NCBI GenBank assembly: GCA_046349975.1
Contig: JAXMBH010000003.1
Span: forward strand, 186,001-250,000
Length of the DNA: 64,000 nt
Source: JABDGM01 sp046349975
GTDB lineage: Bacteria > Planctomycetota > Planctomycetia > Pirellulales > Lacipirellulaceae
Direction: 5' to 3'
Position numbers and translations under genes: made by a program. Below are positions 27,659 to 37,700 of this stretch, piece by piece. The notes beneath the pieces are model-generated. The model saw only the letters and a program-made list of their open reading frames with translations. It searched no databases and was not told the DNA's origin. Within the stretch, counting starts at the first letter, position 1, and each line of letters begins with the position of its first letter.

Positions 27659-30076
27659 TCAGGCAGCGGCTTGGGCTTCGTGTGGTCGATTCGGCCTGGC
27701 GGCCGAGGCCAAGGCGATGGCGCAGAATGCAGTGATGAGGAGGCCCGGTTCGGGCGCCGCGGCGGCTGTTGCGAAAGCGACACCGCTTGCGGCCGTTTTG
27801 CCGAAGTTCGCCCGCCACACTTCGTAGTCGCCGGAGTCGACCGCGCCATCGTGATTGCCATCGGCGGCGAGGGCTGAACCGATTCGACCTTGCCCCTTCC
27901 TCCAAGCGATGAAGTCGGCGCTGTCGACCGTGCCGTCGAGGTTATAGTCGCCAGCGACGCCGCCCACGAACAGGTTGACCGCATTCGCACAGTACACGAG
28001 ATCGAGGTGTAGGCCACCGGAGAGGGCCGGGAGATGCTGGGCACTGAATGCGCCGTCGATGCCGCCGGTGGCTTTCAATATTTCGAATGCCTGGCCGGCC
28101 GACGGAGCGAAGTCATCGAGCAGCACAACGTCAAGCGCGCCACTGAGCGCGGCTGCACCAGAGATCGTAAGTGAATCGTACCCGCTGCCCTTCGTTGGTC
28201 CGGCGAGCTCGATATCGAGGCCGGCGGTAGGCCCGATCGTCACATTGCCGCCGAATGAAACGTTCGCCGGACTGTTGCCTGGCTTGATGTCGCCGTTGAA
28301 CTCAACGTCGCCTGTGCCAGTAAATGGGCCGGCGCCACTCACCGAGCCAAAGAACACGCTGCGGCTGCCCGCATTCGTGCGAATTTCCACGCCGTTGTGA
28401 ATGACATCGTCAAAAAATGTAACCACGCTAGCGCCGGCGGCGATGATCTTGCCAGTTGCCGAGTTGTTGACATCGCCAAAAATATCGGTCGTGCCGGCGC
28501 TGAACGCCAGCGTGCCGACATTGTTGAGTCCCGTACCGCCGGGTGTCGCTGAACTACCGCGAAAGACGCCGCGGCCGGAAATGACGCCCGTCGCCGCGTT
28601 CGCGAGTGCCTGCGTGTACTCGACGGTGCCCTCAGAGAGTTCAATCGTGCCGGAGTTGGAATTGCTGGCTCCGTCAATGATGAGGTGATCGCCCGATTCC
28701 ACGCGCAGGATGCCGCTGGTCGTGTTGCTGATGCCGCCCGTGAAGCGGCCGACTCCGGTGATAACCCCCGAAGTATTGGTTACCGGACCATCGACTTTTG
28801 CGAACGAGCCGTTAAGCGCCAGGATGCCGCCGAACAGTTGCAGACCAGAGGCCGTCGCCAAGCGGCTAAAGTCGTTCAATTCAACGGTCACGCCCGGCGA
28901 GATGAAAATGCTCTGGCTGGCCGTCATCGAACTGAAGCCAGTGAAATTAAGGTTTTGGTTCACCATCACAATCTCGCTCGCGATGCGGCCGCTATTGAGC
29001 GCAAGCGTGGTGTTCAGAGTCATGGTTCCGGCCGTCGCGGAGAGCGTTCGGTTCGATCCCAGGGTGTGTGACCCCGTGAGCAGAAAGTCGAGCAGGTTGT
29101 TGGTTACGGCGGAGCCGTTGGCGAAGTTAACTGTGCCAGAGGACCAATTGAATTTGGCGCCGTTCGTCACGTTGACCGTGCTTAAGTTCAGTACGCCGCC
29201 GTCGAGATTCACGGTGGCCCGCGTGCGGAAGTTGGTAGTGCCGCTGAAATTGACCACCGCGCCGCCTTCGATGTTGAGCGTGGCCGAGGCGGCCGTCTGC
29301 GTTGCCGAAGTGCCGCCGATGTTTGCGGTGCCGGCCGTGGTGAACATGGCATCCAGGCCGCTGAGCGACATCGTACCAGTGCTGTTCAGGAACTCGCCGA
29401 CTTCCAAACCGGCTGCGGCAACGTTCGCCCCGTTCGTAATATTGAGCGCGCCGTTGCCCAAGCTGCCCACCCGCAGGGCAGCAGTGCCGATCGTCCAATT
29501 CGACCCGAAGCCGGTTACCGTCGCGTTGCCGATGCTGTTGGTGTTCACGGCCAGGGCGGCGCCGCTGGACGTCGAAAGCGTGGCGCCGTTTTGAACCGTC
29601 AGATTACCCGTGCCAATGGAGCCAACATAAAACGTGCCGGTGCCGACGACGGTGCCTGAATCGGTATCAAGCACAAGGTTGCTCGTCGAATTCGCCACGT
29701 TCGCCAGAATGAGATTGCTCGGCCGAAATGAACCATCGGTCACGCGCAGCGTCGTCGTCACACCGGCGGCGCCAAGGATGTTGCTCGACGTATTGGTGGT
29801 TCGAAACGTGGCGCTGTTGAGATCGAACGTAACATCGCCGAGCGTTTGCACGAGCGTGTTTACCGTCGCTAGATTGCTGAACGTAATCGTATACGTGCTG
29901 TCCAAGCTCAAACGGGCCGTGTCGATCGACGTGGGCACGCCGGCTGGCGACCAGTTCGTCGCCGTGGCAAACGCACCGCCCGCGCCGTTCGACCAGTCGT
30001 ACGTCGCTGCCGCTGCCCGCCCGGCTAGCAAAGCACCAACCAACACAACGGCAACACGCATGCACATGGAACGCAT
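27659..30076 (-). CDS. Large beta-helix surface protein with dockerin-like repeat and PEP-CTERM tail
   Basis: 805 residues from ATG 30076, chosen because GGAG lies 6 nt upstream; longer frames have no support. After a signal peptide (MRVAVVLVGALLAGRAAAA) comes a long Gly/Asn/Ser/Thr-rich region with autotransporter-type repeats (GNLTVQNGATLS, GALNITNGANVAAAGLEVG, ATLNIEGGAVVNFSG), consistent with a beta-helix passenger. Near the C-terminus is a dockerin-like segment with two calcium-type loops (DYNLDGTVDSADF and DGNHDGAVDSGDY), then APEP, a hydrophobic helix and a basic tail for exosortase processing. The 133 bp gap to ugpC is featureless. Confidence 0.88.
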   Translation of the reverse strand: MRSMCMRVAVVLVGALLAGRAAAATYDWSNGAGGAFATATNWSPAGVPTSIDTARLSLDSTYTITFSNLATVNTLVQTLGDVTFDLNSATFRTTNTSSNILGAAGVTTTLRVTDGSFRPSNLILANVANSTSNLVLDTDSGTVVGTGTFYVGSIGTGNLTVQNGATLSTSSGAALAVNTNSIGNATVTGFGSNWTIGTAALRVGSLGNGALNITNGANVAAAGLEVGEFLNSTGTMSLSGLDAMFTTAGTANIGGTSATQTAASATLNIEGGAVVNFSGTTNFRTRATVNLDGGVLNLSTVNVTNGAKFNWSSGTVNFANGSAVTNNLLDFLLTGSHTLGSNRTLSATAGTMTLNTTLALNSGRIASEIVMVNQNLNFTGFSSMTASQSIFISPGVTVELNDFSRLATASGLQLFGGILALNGSFAKVDGPVTNTSGVITGVGRFTGGISNTTSGILRVESGDHLIIDGASNSNSGTIELSEGTVEYTQALANAATGVISGRGVFRGSSATPGGTGLNNVGTLAFSAGTTDIFGDVNNSATGKIIAAGASVVTFFDDVIHNGVEIRTNAGSRSVFFGSVSGAGPFTGTGDVEFNGDIKPGNSPANVSFGGNVTIGPTAGLDIELAGPTKGSGYDSLTISGAAALSGALDVVLLDDFAPSAGQAFEILKATGGIDGAFSAQHLPALSGGLHLDLVYCANAVNLFVGGVAGDYNLDGTVDSADFIAWRKGQGRIGSALAADGNHDGAVDSGDYEVWRANFGKTAASGVAFATAAAAPEPGLLITAFCAIALASAARPNRPHEAQAAA

Positions 30077-30268
30077 GGCGAACTCCAACATCGAATAAAA
30101 GCGGTCGAACGCAACGCCACCCACGTACGGCTTGCCCTCGACATGGCAGCGTTCAGGCTGCACAACTGGGCGATTTGGGGAAATCGCGGGGCGAGGTATA
30201 GCAGGAGTGCGAGAAAACTCAAAGGTCAGTGGAAGCAGTCTTCCCCAAGAGAACCGGCGCTGTGCCAA

Positions 30269-31585
30269 CTAGCAAGTCGCTAATTCGCCAAACCTTCGCC
30301 GGCGTCTCGCCCCTCCGGCCCAGCAAAGAGGTGCCAGCGTGATCGTCAGTGTGGCCGGTTCGGGCACGCCGGCTGCCCCGACCCATGCGCCGCTGCTTGC
30401 GGACTCGCCGAAATGCGCGCGCCAGTCGGCGTACTGCGACTGCGTGTAGGCTGAACCGACCCCCTTCCGCCATTTCACATAGTCGGCAGCGTCGACGCGC
30501 CCGTTATCGCTGAAGTCGGGCAGCGGGGTCCAAACAACCGTATAGAATTCGCTGAACGTCAGCGCTTGTCCGACAATCACACCCTCATCGCTGATGCCAT
30601 ACGCGCGCGAATAATTGAAAGTTCCAGCACTGCTTAAGTACGAATGCAGATCGACCATACTCTCAGCCGTGCCCGACCAATACAACGCATGTTCGCCGAA
30701 GTTAACGCCGGCGCCATAACCGACAATGCCGGCAGCTGAAACATCCATCGCGTAGCCGATGTCTAAGTTTGGTGGGTTCAAATCGACCGCGCTTTCGGCC
30801 GTTCCGTGCCACAACATCGCATGGTCTAAGTAGTTCGACACCGGGCCGTAGGCCCACCCAACCTGGGTATTCCCAGAAATCGCATTTGCGGACGCCTTAT
30901 TGTATCCCTCCGGCAGGAGATCAATGGCACTGGCCGCTGTGCCGCTCCAGAGCATTGGGTGATAGAACGAGTAGGTATCGGAATATGAAGCGATGCCAAC
31001 CTGGTGCGAGCCCGAAATATCGTGCACGTAGGAAGTCTCATAGCCGTCGGGAAAAAGGAAGTTCTTCCCCTCTGGATGCAGATCAATCGCGCTGTTCGCT
31101 GCGCCGCTCCAGATCAACGCGTGGTTCTTTCCCCCGGTGGAAGGTCCTGCGCCATAGCCGACCTGTTTACTCCCGAAAACAGCACTAGCCCCTGAGATTG
31201 TGAAGCCGGGCGGATTCAAGTCCAAGACGCTTGCTGCCGAGCCATGCCAAAGCAACGCGTGGGTCTGTTCCGGAAAACTGCTGGTTAAGCCACCTTCACC
31301 CCAGCCAACCTGCCAATCGTCATCGACGCCAGTTGCTTCACTGAACCTGATTGTCGGAGGATTTAGATCGATTTGACTGGCAGCAGAACCGTGCCACAAC
31401 ATCGCGTGATTCCCCAGTTGTCCCACCTGGGACGAACCGGAAACGTCTCGCAATATCGCTCCCTTTTCACCGTTCGAGTTCAACAGTGTGACTCGGTAGG
31501 CGATCGCGTGCGCTACCAACGGGCAAAGCGAACTCAAGCACAGCACGGTAGCGCCAGCGAGTTGTCGAATCGATAGTACCTGCAT
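30269..31585 (-). CDS. PEP-CTERM protein with six HAF-like repeats
   Basis: 438 residues from ATG 31585. A signal peptide (IRQLAGATVLCLSSLCPLVAHA) is followed by six repeats of about 45-60 residues, each with the core H-A-[ML]-[LI]-W-x-G-[ST]-A-x-S-x-[IV]-D-L (for example NHAMLWHGSAASQIDLNP). This is the extracellular HAF-type repeat, probably a beta-propeller. A dockerin-like segment (DFSDNGRVDAADYVKWRKG) and a PEP-CTERM tail (VPEPATLTITLAPLCW, then RRRRR) close the protein. It shares the C-terminal architecture of its downstream neighbour, 192 bp away on the same strand. Confidence 0.85.
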   Translation of the reverse strand: MQVLSIRQLAGATVLCLSSLCPLVAHAIAYRVTLLNSNGEKGAILRDVSGSSQVGQLGNHAMLWHGSAASQIDLNPPTIRFSEATGVDDDWQVGWGEGGLTSSFPEQTHALLWHGSAASVLDLNPPGFTISGASAVFGSKQVGYGAGPSTGGKNHALIWSGAANSAIDLHPEGKNFLFPDGYETSYVHDISGSHQVGIASYSDTYSFYHPMLWSGTAASAIDLLPEGYNKASANAISGNTQVGWAYGPVSNYLDHAMLWHGTAESAVDLNPPNLDIGYAMDVSAAGIVGYGAGVNFGEHALYWSGTAESMVDLHSYLSSAGTFNYSRAYGISDEGVIVGQALTFSEFYTVVWTPLPDFSDNGRVDAADYVKWRKGVGSAYTQSQYADWRAHFGESASSGAWVGAAGVPEPATLTITLAPLCWAGGARRRRRFGELATC

Positions 31586-31731
31586 CGTAGTGGTTGGCCG
31601 GGAGAGGTTAACCAATAGCGAGTTGACGCTTATTGTAACATGGCCACGCACACAATGCCGGCAGCTCCAGCAGCCCTCATCGGCCGCCGACAAATTTCAA
31701 TCCGGTGTTCTGGCTGCTACATTTCGAGTCG

Positions 31732-33216
31732 TTAGCTAAGGATATCCTTAACGACATGCGCCTCTTCCACCCCGCTCAGCTTCACATCCAACCCCCGGAA
31801 TGGGTAGGTGAACCGCGTGTGGTCGATGCCGAGGATGTGTAGCATCGTGGCGTGCAGATCGCGCAAGTGCACCGGGTTCTCGGCGATGTTGTAGCAGAAG
31901 TCATCCGTGCGGCCGTACTCGATGCCCGGCTTCACGCCCGCGCCGGCCAGCCAAATCGTAAAGCAGCGGCCGTGGTGATCGCGCCCCATGCCGGGGTCGC
32001 CGGGCGAACCCTGGCTATATACCGTGCGGCCGAACTCGGTGATGAACATCACCAGCGTGTCTTCCAACAACCCGCGATTCTGCATGTCTTTCAATAGCGC
32101 GGCCGTCGGCTGGTCGACATCGCGGCATTGATTCGGCAGTTGCCGCTTGATCGCAATGTGCTGGTCCCACCCGCGATGAAACAGTTGCACGAATCGGACG
32201 CCGCGCTCGATGAGCCGGCGTCCGAGCAGGCAGTTCGAGGCGTAGCTGCCCGCTTTGTGAACGTCCGGCCCATACGATTCGATGACACTCGCTGACTCAC
32301 CGGAAAGATCTGTGAGTTCCGGCACCGACGTTTGCATGCGGAAGGCCATCTCATACGAGTTGATGCGGGCGAGCGTTTCGGAATCGCCCGTCGCATCTGC
32401 GTGCATGCGATTCAGTGCGGCGAGGTCATCAAGCAATTCGCGACGTTGCTCACGCTCGACGCCGGGCGGGTCGCCAAGATACAGCACCGGGCTCTTGCCG
32501 GACCGCAAGCCAACCCCCTGATGCGACGACGGCAAAAAGCCATTGCCCCAGAGCCGCGAGAAGATAGGTTGCCCCGGATTTTTGCCGGTGCCTTGCGAGA
32601 TCATGGCGACGAACGTTGGCAGGTTCTCGTTCATACTGCCCAGGCCGTAGCTGATCCACGCCCCCATGCTGGCGTAGCCCGGCTGCTGGTTGCCCGTGTT
32701 GATGAATGTGATCGCCGGGTCGTGGTTGATGGCCTCGGTGTACATCGATTTCACGATGCACAACTGATCGGCAACGGTTTGCAGATGCGGCAACAGGTCG
32801 CTGACCCACAGCCCGTTCTGGCCGCAGCGCCGTCCGCCCCACAGCGGTGCGATCACGGGAAAATTCTTCTGCCCGGAGGTCATTCCCGTGAGCCGCTGAT
32901 TCCCTTTCACCGACGCCGGCAAGTCGGCGCCGTGATATTTCTCGAGTGATGGTTTGTTGTCGAATAAATCAACATGCGAGAACCCTTCGCTCTGGAACAA
33001 ACAGAGCACCCGCTTCGCCTTTGGCGTAAAATGCGGCAACAGGCGAGTCGAAAAGTCTCGGCCCGCGTTGTTTGGAGCCGCCGCTGCCATCACCTTTCCA
33101 TCGCCGAGCAATGCACCAAGCGCCGTAGTACCTAGCGCCCCCGCGGCTGCTCCCAGAAACGTACGACGCGAAGCACAAAGATTGAAATCGTGTTCAGAAG
33201 TCATGGCATCACTCAT
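31732..33216 (-). CDS. DUF1501 domain-containing protein
   Basis: 494 residues. A Tat-type signal (SRRTFLGAAAGALG) precedes the DUF1501 fold, a sulfatase/alkaline-phosphatase-like family: RVLCLFQSEGFSHVDLFDNKP near residue 70, GRRLIERGVRFVQLFH, TEFGRT, GRDHHGRCFTIWLAG and the C-terminal RDLHATMLHILGIDH. In planctomycetes this gene is normally the partner of a DUF1549/DUF1553 cytochrome gene, but here a thioredoxin-like gene and a relict separate them. Enzymatic role is not established. Confidence 0.93.
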   Translation of the reverse strand: MSDAMTSEHDFNLCASRRTFLGAAAGALGTTALGALLGDGKVMAAAAPNNAGRDFSTRLLPHFTPKAKRVLCLFQSEGFSHVDLFDNKPSLEKYHGADLPASVKGNQRLTGMTSGQKNFPVIAPLWGGRRCGQNGLWVSDLLPHLQTVADQLCIVKSMYTEAINHDPAITFINTGNQQPGYASMGAWISYGLGSMNENLPTFVAMISQGTGKNPGQPIFSRLWGNGFLPSSHQGVGLRSGKSPVLYLGDPPGVEREQRRELLDDLAALNRMHADATGDSETLARINSYEMAFRMQTSVPELTDLSGESASVIESYGPDVHKAGSYASNCLLGRRLIERGVRFVQLFHRGWDQHIAIKRQLPNQCRDVDQPTAALLKDMQNRGLLEDTLVMFITEFGRTVYSQGSPGDPGMGRDHHGRCFTIWLAGAGVKPGIEYGRTDDFCYNIAENPVHLRDLHATMLHILGIDHTRFTYPFRGLDVKLSGVEEAHVVKDILS

Positions 33217-33330
33217 ATAGCCGACCCGTTCCGGGTCGGTGTTTCATATCTCGACCGTTTCGGGCCGGCGCCCATCGGTCGTTTAGAGTCTGTACGCAGC
33301 GCGCCCAGCCGAAACGGCTGGGCTATATAG
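33214..33330. repeat. Pair of covarying hairpins upstream of the DUF1501 gene
   Basis: CCGACCCG-TTC-CGGGTCGG (33221-33239) and CCCAGCCG-AAA-CGGCTGGG (33304-33322) are 8 bp stems with 3-nt loops. They point towards each other and are flanked by CATATAG and CTATATAG. The stems differ in sequence, yet both pair perfectly. A third relative (CTATTTAGCCCAGCC...) is at 42976-42999. The left copy reaches the DUF1501 start codon. Confidence 0.75.
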
Positions 33331-33402
33331 CTAATTTCGCGTCACCGCCTCACTCAAATTCAACAACAACGACGCCACCTTAGACCAAGCCGCGTGCTCG
33401 TT
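33331..33402 (-). pseudogene. Relict 3-prime end of a DUF1553 gene
   Basis: 72 bp encode EHAAWSKVASLLLNLSEAV and TRN followed by a stop. This matches the last 23 residues of the intact DUF1553 gene (34789-34860) at 65 of 72 bases and 21 of 23 residues. Four of the six changed codons are synonymous, so the relict probably came from a gene that was under protein-level selection. It begins about 5 bp after the stop of the thioredoxin-like gene. Confidence 0.85.
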
Positions 33403-33406
33403 CATT

Positions 33407-34690
33407 TCACTTTTGCAGCTTGGTGTCGTTTGAACTATCACTACCAATGTTTCTATCGAGCAGATTGGCAACCGCTTCTTCGATTTGATTTCGATCCACA
33501 TCCTTATCCGCGATGCGGCCATTCTGGTCGAGCAGGTATAATCTCGGCCAGCTAGTGATGTTGTAGTCGCGGTGGATCGGACCATTGGTGCTGCCGTCAA
33601 ACCAACAAGGCCAAGTGATCTTTTCCTCAGCAGCAGTTTTGTTTGCCTGTTCACGATCTTCGTCTCCGCAGATTCCGATCAAGCTGAAAGGGCGGTCTTT
33701 GAATTTCTCGATCAGTTTGCGTTCTTCGGAAATCAGCGCCATGCACGGTCCGCAGCCGGTGAACCAAAAAGAAAGGACGACGACGCGACCGCGAAACTCC
33801 GCAAGCTTTAGAGGACGGCCATCGAGGTGCGTGCCGACGATATCGGGCGCTTCAGCTCCCACGCGCAGATGCTCCAGCGCGTGGAGGCTTTTCTTGGCTT
33901 TGTCGGCAAGCGTTTTCATATCGCGAAAGCCAGGCTTCGAAAGCGAATTCGGCACGTCGCCATAGCGGTCGATAACGGTGCGCAACAGGTGGGCGATCTC
34001 GTTCTTAGTAGTGTGAATATCTGTACCCGAAAGATACTCGACGTAGGCGGGGTCGTAACGGCTTTGGAGGTGGTCGTAGAGCGGATCATCCGCAGATGGT
34101 TTGCGTTTCTTCTGGAAGTACTCGGCAAAGTCGATTTTCCTGGTTAGCAGCTCGGCAAGTACCAGCGTCGCGTACCCGGCATGCACTTTCGATATAGTCG
34201 GCTGCGCGAGTAGATCGCGTAGGAAATGCTCGCGAGCCGGGCTGGCCGATTGCGCGGCTTCGAGGCAGAGTTCGGAGTATCGATCGCCGTTGGCATGGTG
34301 GGCTGCGAGGATTGCCCAGGCTTTTTGCTCTGCATCGAATTTGGCCCGATCGCCAGCGAAGCCGGGGTTTTTCGTGATGATCCACTCGCAACATCGGAAG
34401 GCGGTGTCGTCTTCCGGGTTAGCCTCGGCCAGGGCGAGGACCCGTGGGATGAATGGCCAAAGTTGATAGTCTTCGACGTTGCGGATGAGGTCAGCGTCGG
34501 TTGGATTTTCCTTGGTGTGGTCGGCTTGGAACTTCTTGCCGGCAGCCTCGAATTCCGTTTCGAGCTTCGCAAAGTCTTCCTGGCGATCGGCGCGAGCAGG
34601 CGATGCGGAGATGGCAAGGCAGAGCGCGACAATCGCGCCGAGAAACGTGCGGCGCGTGGCGAGGCGCTGGAAGTCGTGGAATGTGCTCAT
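33407..34690 (-). CDS. Tat-exported thioredoxin-like (TlpA/redoxin) protein
   Basis: 427 residues. The N-terminus MSTFHDFQRLATRRTFLGA closely resembles that of the DUF1501 protein nearby and supplies a twin-arginine signal. A helical region of about 240 residues follows, then a redoxin domain (about 275-420) with the active-site pair in FWFTGCGPCMALISEE, a second Cys in LIGICGDED and the cis-Pro segment TSWPRLYLLD. It probably reduces disulfides or maturates cytochromes outside the cytoplasm, which fits the neighbouring c-type cytochrome gene. It sits where the DUF1501/DUF1553 pair should be adjacent (see findings). Confidence 0.88.
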   Translation of the reverse strand: MSTFHDFQRLATRRTFLGAIVALCLAISASPARADRQEDFAKLETEFEAAGKKFQADHTKENPTDADLIRNVEDYQLWPFIPRVLALAEANPEDDTAFRCCEWIITKNPGFAGDRAKFDAEQKAWAILAAHHANGDRYSELCLEAAQSASPAREHFLRDLLAQPTISKVHAGYATLVLAELLTRKIDFAEYFQKKRKPSADDPLYDHLQSRYDPAYVEYLSGTDIHTTKNEIAHLLRTVIDRYGDVPNSLSKPGFRDMKTLADKAKKSLHALEHLRVGAEAPDIVGTHLDGRPLKLAEFRGRVVVLSFWFTGCGPCMALISEERKLIEKFKDRPFSLIGICGDEDREQANKTAAEEKITWPCWFDGSTNGPIHRDYNITSWPRLYLLDQNGRIADKDVDRNQIEEAVANLLDRNIGSDSSNDTKLQK

Positions 34691-34718
34691 GAATTCTATA
34701 TGTCGTCACAAAGACTGA

Positions 34719-34777
34719 CTCACGCAAAGGCGCGGAGGCGCAAATCAAGCCTTTGCGCCTTCGCGCCTTTGCGTGAG
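34719..34777. repeat. Near-perfect inverted repeat, CTCACGCAAAGGCGC word
   Basis: The 26 bp arms (34719-34744 and 34752-34777) are complementary at 25 positions with a 7-nt loop. The outer word (CACGCAAAGGCGC) is the same as in the element at 26264-26433. It lies between the DUF1553 gene and the thioredoxin-like gene. Confidence 0.85.
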
Positions 34778-34788
34778 AAAATGTCTTC

Positions 34789-37700
34789 CTAATTCCGCGT
34801 GACCGCTTCACTCAAATTCAACAACAACGACGCCACTTGCGACCAAGCCGCGTGCTCGCTTGCCGGAATCGAGTCATCACGCAGCGACTCACCGGCGGCC
34901 AGGTACTTCTTCGCCGCTTCCTCATTCGCAGCATAACGTGCACGCTCGCGGCCAAGCGCCTTCGCGAGAACGGCCAGCTCGGCATCGTTCGGCGTGCGCG
35001 ATACACATTCTTCAAACGCCCAACGCAAGCGTGCCACGTCGTCGCCCGGTTGTTTGATCGAACGCTCGGCGAACGCCCGTGCCGCTTCGACGAATTGCAC
35101 ATCGTTGAGCAGCACCAATGCCTGCAGCGGCGTGGTCGTCGATGCCCGGAACGCGGTGCACAGTTCGCGGTTCGGCGCATCGAACGCCACCATATTCGGC
35201 GGCGGCACGGTGCGCTTCCAATATGTGTAGAGCGAGCGACGGTAGAGCTTCTCACCATGATCCTGTTCAAACGTTTGCGACGTCGCGGGCGAGCTGCCGT
35301 AGTGACTGATCTCGCGCCACAGATTGCCCGGCGTGTAGGGGTTCACGCTCGGCCCACCGAGGCGGTCAACGAACAGGCCGCTGACTTTGAGCGCCGCATC
35401 GCGAATGAATTCCGCGGGCAGCCGAAACCGCGGCCCCCGCGCAAGCAGTCGGTTTTGCGGGTCGCGCGCAACAAGAGGCTCGCCGACATCCGAACTCTGC
35501 CGATACGTCGCTGACATCACCATTTGCTTCACCGCGCGCTTCACATCCCAACCATGCTCCATGAAGTCGACAGCGAGCCAGTCGAGCAAGTCGGGGTGGG
35601 ATGGAAACTCGCCTTGCGCGCCGAAATCGGCGGGTGTCGCGACAAGGCCCGTGCCGAAGAAGATCTGCCAGAGTCGGTTCACTTCGACCCGCGCGGCCAG
35701 CGGGTTCTCGCGCATGATGACCCAATTGGCCAAATCGAGCCGTGTCGACGTGCCACCCGACGAACCCGGCCCCGCCGGCAACTTCGGCAATACGGCCGGC
35801 GTCGCCGCGACGACTTTCTCGCCCGACTGGGCGTAATCACCGCGATTCAGAATATGCGTCTCCCGCGGCTTCTCGGCCACATCCATTACCATCGTTGAAT
35901 GCTTATTCGTGAGCACGTCCAGCCGCTCTTCGAGATTGGCTAGTGCGATGCGATCTCGCTTCGTGGCGTCGGCATGGGCAGCGAAATAGTCGCGTAGGGC
36001 GTTGACGTCGTCGTTGGTGGAACCCCCGGCAGAGCCGGGGGCTGATTGCGCACTTGATGACGCGATGATTTTGGCGACTTCCGGATCAATGTCGATGTCG
36101 TCGTCGGTGCCGGTCATCGCTTGGATTTCGAAACGGGCCGCGACGAGTCGATCGCCGTAGCCGAAGTTGAGCTGCACTGTCATATACGGTGTCTCGCCGG
36201 CATCGATCGGTTTCGCAAACGTGACCGTCAGCCGGGCCGGGCCGTCCTGCTGCGGATCCGGCGCCCAACCGTCCAGGCGCGTGTCGATGACGTTCGCCGG
36301 ACGAAAATCACTCCGCCACGAACTGGCGGTCACGCCCGCGATATCGAGGACGCGGTTGAGATTTACCTGATCGCCAGGCACCGGGTCAGCGCTCGCGGTG
36401 AACGCTGTTAATACAAACGTGGAAGTGTCCTCGCGAGCCGAATTGCTCGGAACTCGTCGTGGCGAGGCGTCCCCGCCCCCGGTTTTGGATGTCGCGTTCG
36501 CGAAAACCGCGGGCGACGACGCCCCGACCCGTCGTGGCGCGGGCGGTAGTTTGCCGAAACCCAGACCGCCATTCGGAGCCGATTGATCGGGGTGAAACAC
36601 CACGCGCAATCCCGTGATCGGCTTCTCCGTTTTCGGCAGCCGCAGGCTCACGTCGTATGCCAGGAGCGCCGCGGGCGATGTGATGCGTACGAACCGCGGC
36701 GGATCGATGTCGAACCCGGCACCCGCGTTCGGCGTGCTCACCTTCAACAATTCGACTGGCAGCAGTTCGAGGTCTTTGCCGCGTGACTTCAGGCGCTCAC
36801 GTTGTTCACCGACCCAGCGGTCGACGTCGGCGGCCGAGACACTTGCGAGCTTGTCGTTGAGTGCCTTAATTTGTTCGCGCAGCTGCCCCTCTTCACCCGT
36901 CGCCAGCACGGTTTTCGCTTCGATCGACGGCCGCGAGTTCACGCCGCGGTCGCCATCGAGACCGACGTCGCTGAGTGTGTTGAAGTAGGCGTAGACTTGG
37001 TAGTAGTCGCGCTGCGTGATCGGGTCGAACTTGTGGTTGTGGCACTGTGCACAACCAAGCGTAAGGCCCAGCACCGCCTCGCCGAACGTTTTCACGCGGT
37101 CGACGTTGTAGTTCGTAAGATTCTCCTCTGGAATCGTCCCGCCCTCGTGTGTGTTCATGTTGTTCCGCTGGAAGCCGGTGGCGATGAGCTGAGCTTCCGT
37201 GCGGTTCGGCAACAAGTCGCCCGCGAGCTGGTCGCGCAGAAACTGGTCGTACGGCAAGTTCGTGTTGAACGCGTTGATGACCCAATCGCGCCACATCCAC
37301 ATATGCCGGCCGCCGTCGATCGAGTAGCCGTTCGTATCCGCATAGCGGGCCGCGTCCAACCACACCAGCGCCATGCGTTCGCCGAAATGCGGACTGGCGA
37401 GCAAGCGATCGATGAGTTTCTCGTAGGCGTCCGGCGATTCGTCCGCCGCAAATGCTTCGACCTCAACTGCACTCGGCGGCAAGCCGGTCAGATCGAGCGA
37501 CAATCGTCGGATCAGCGTGCGACGATCGGCTTCCGGCGACGGCGACAGCCCCTCCGCTTCGAGCCGCTCCAATACAAAGTGGTCAATCTCATTCCGCGGC
37601 CAGCGTTCATGCTCGGCCGCAGCCGCTGGCACAGTGGCCTTCACTGGCGGAATAAAAGACCAATGCTTGGCAAACGGAGCACCCTGCTCGATCCACCGTT

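Noticed and set aside
34719..34777. Simple rho-independent terminator after the DUF1553 gene
   Set aside because: The stem is very long and no T run follows on the minus strand; better treated as one of the inverted-repeat elements.
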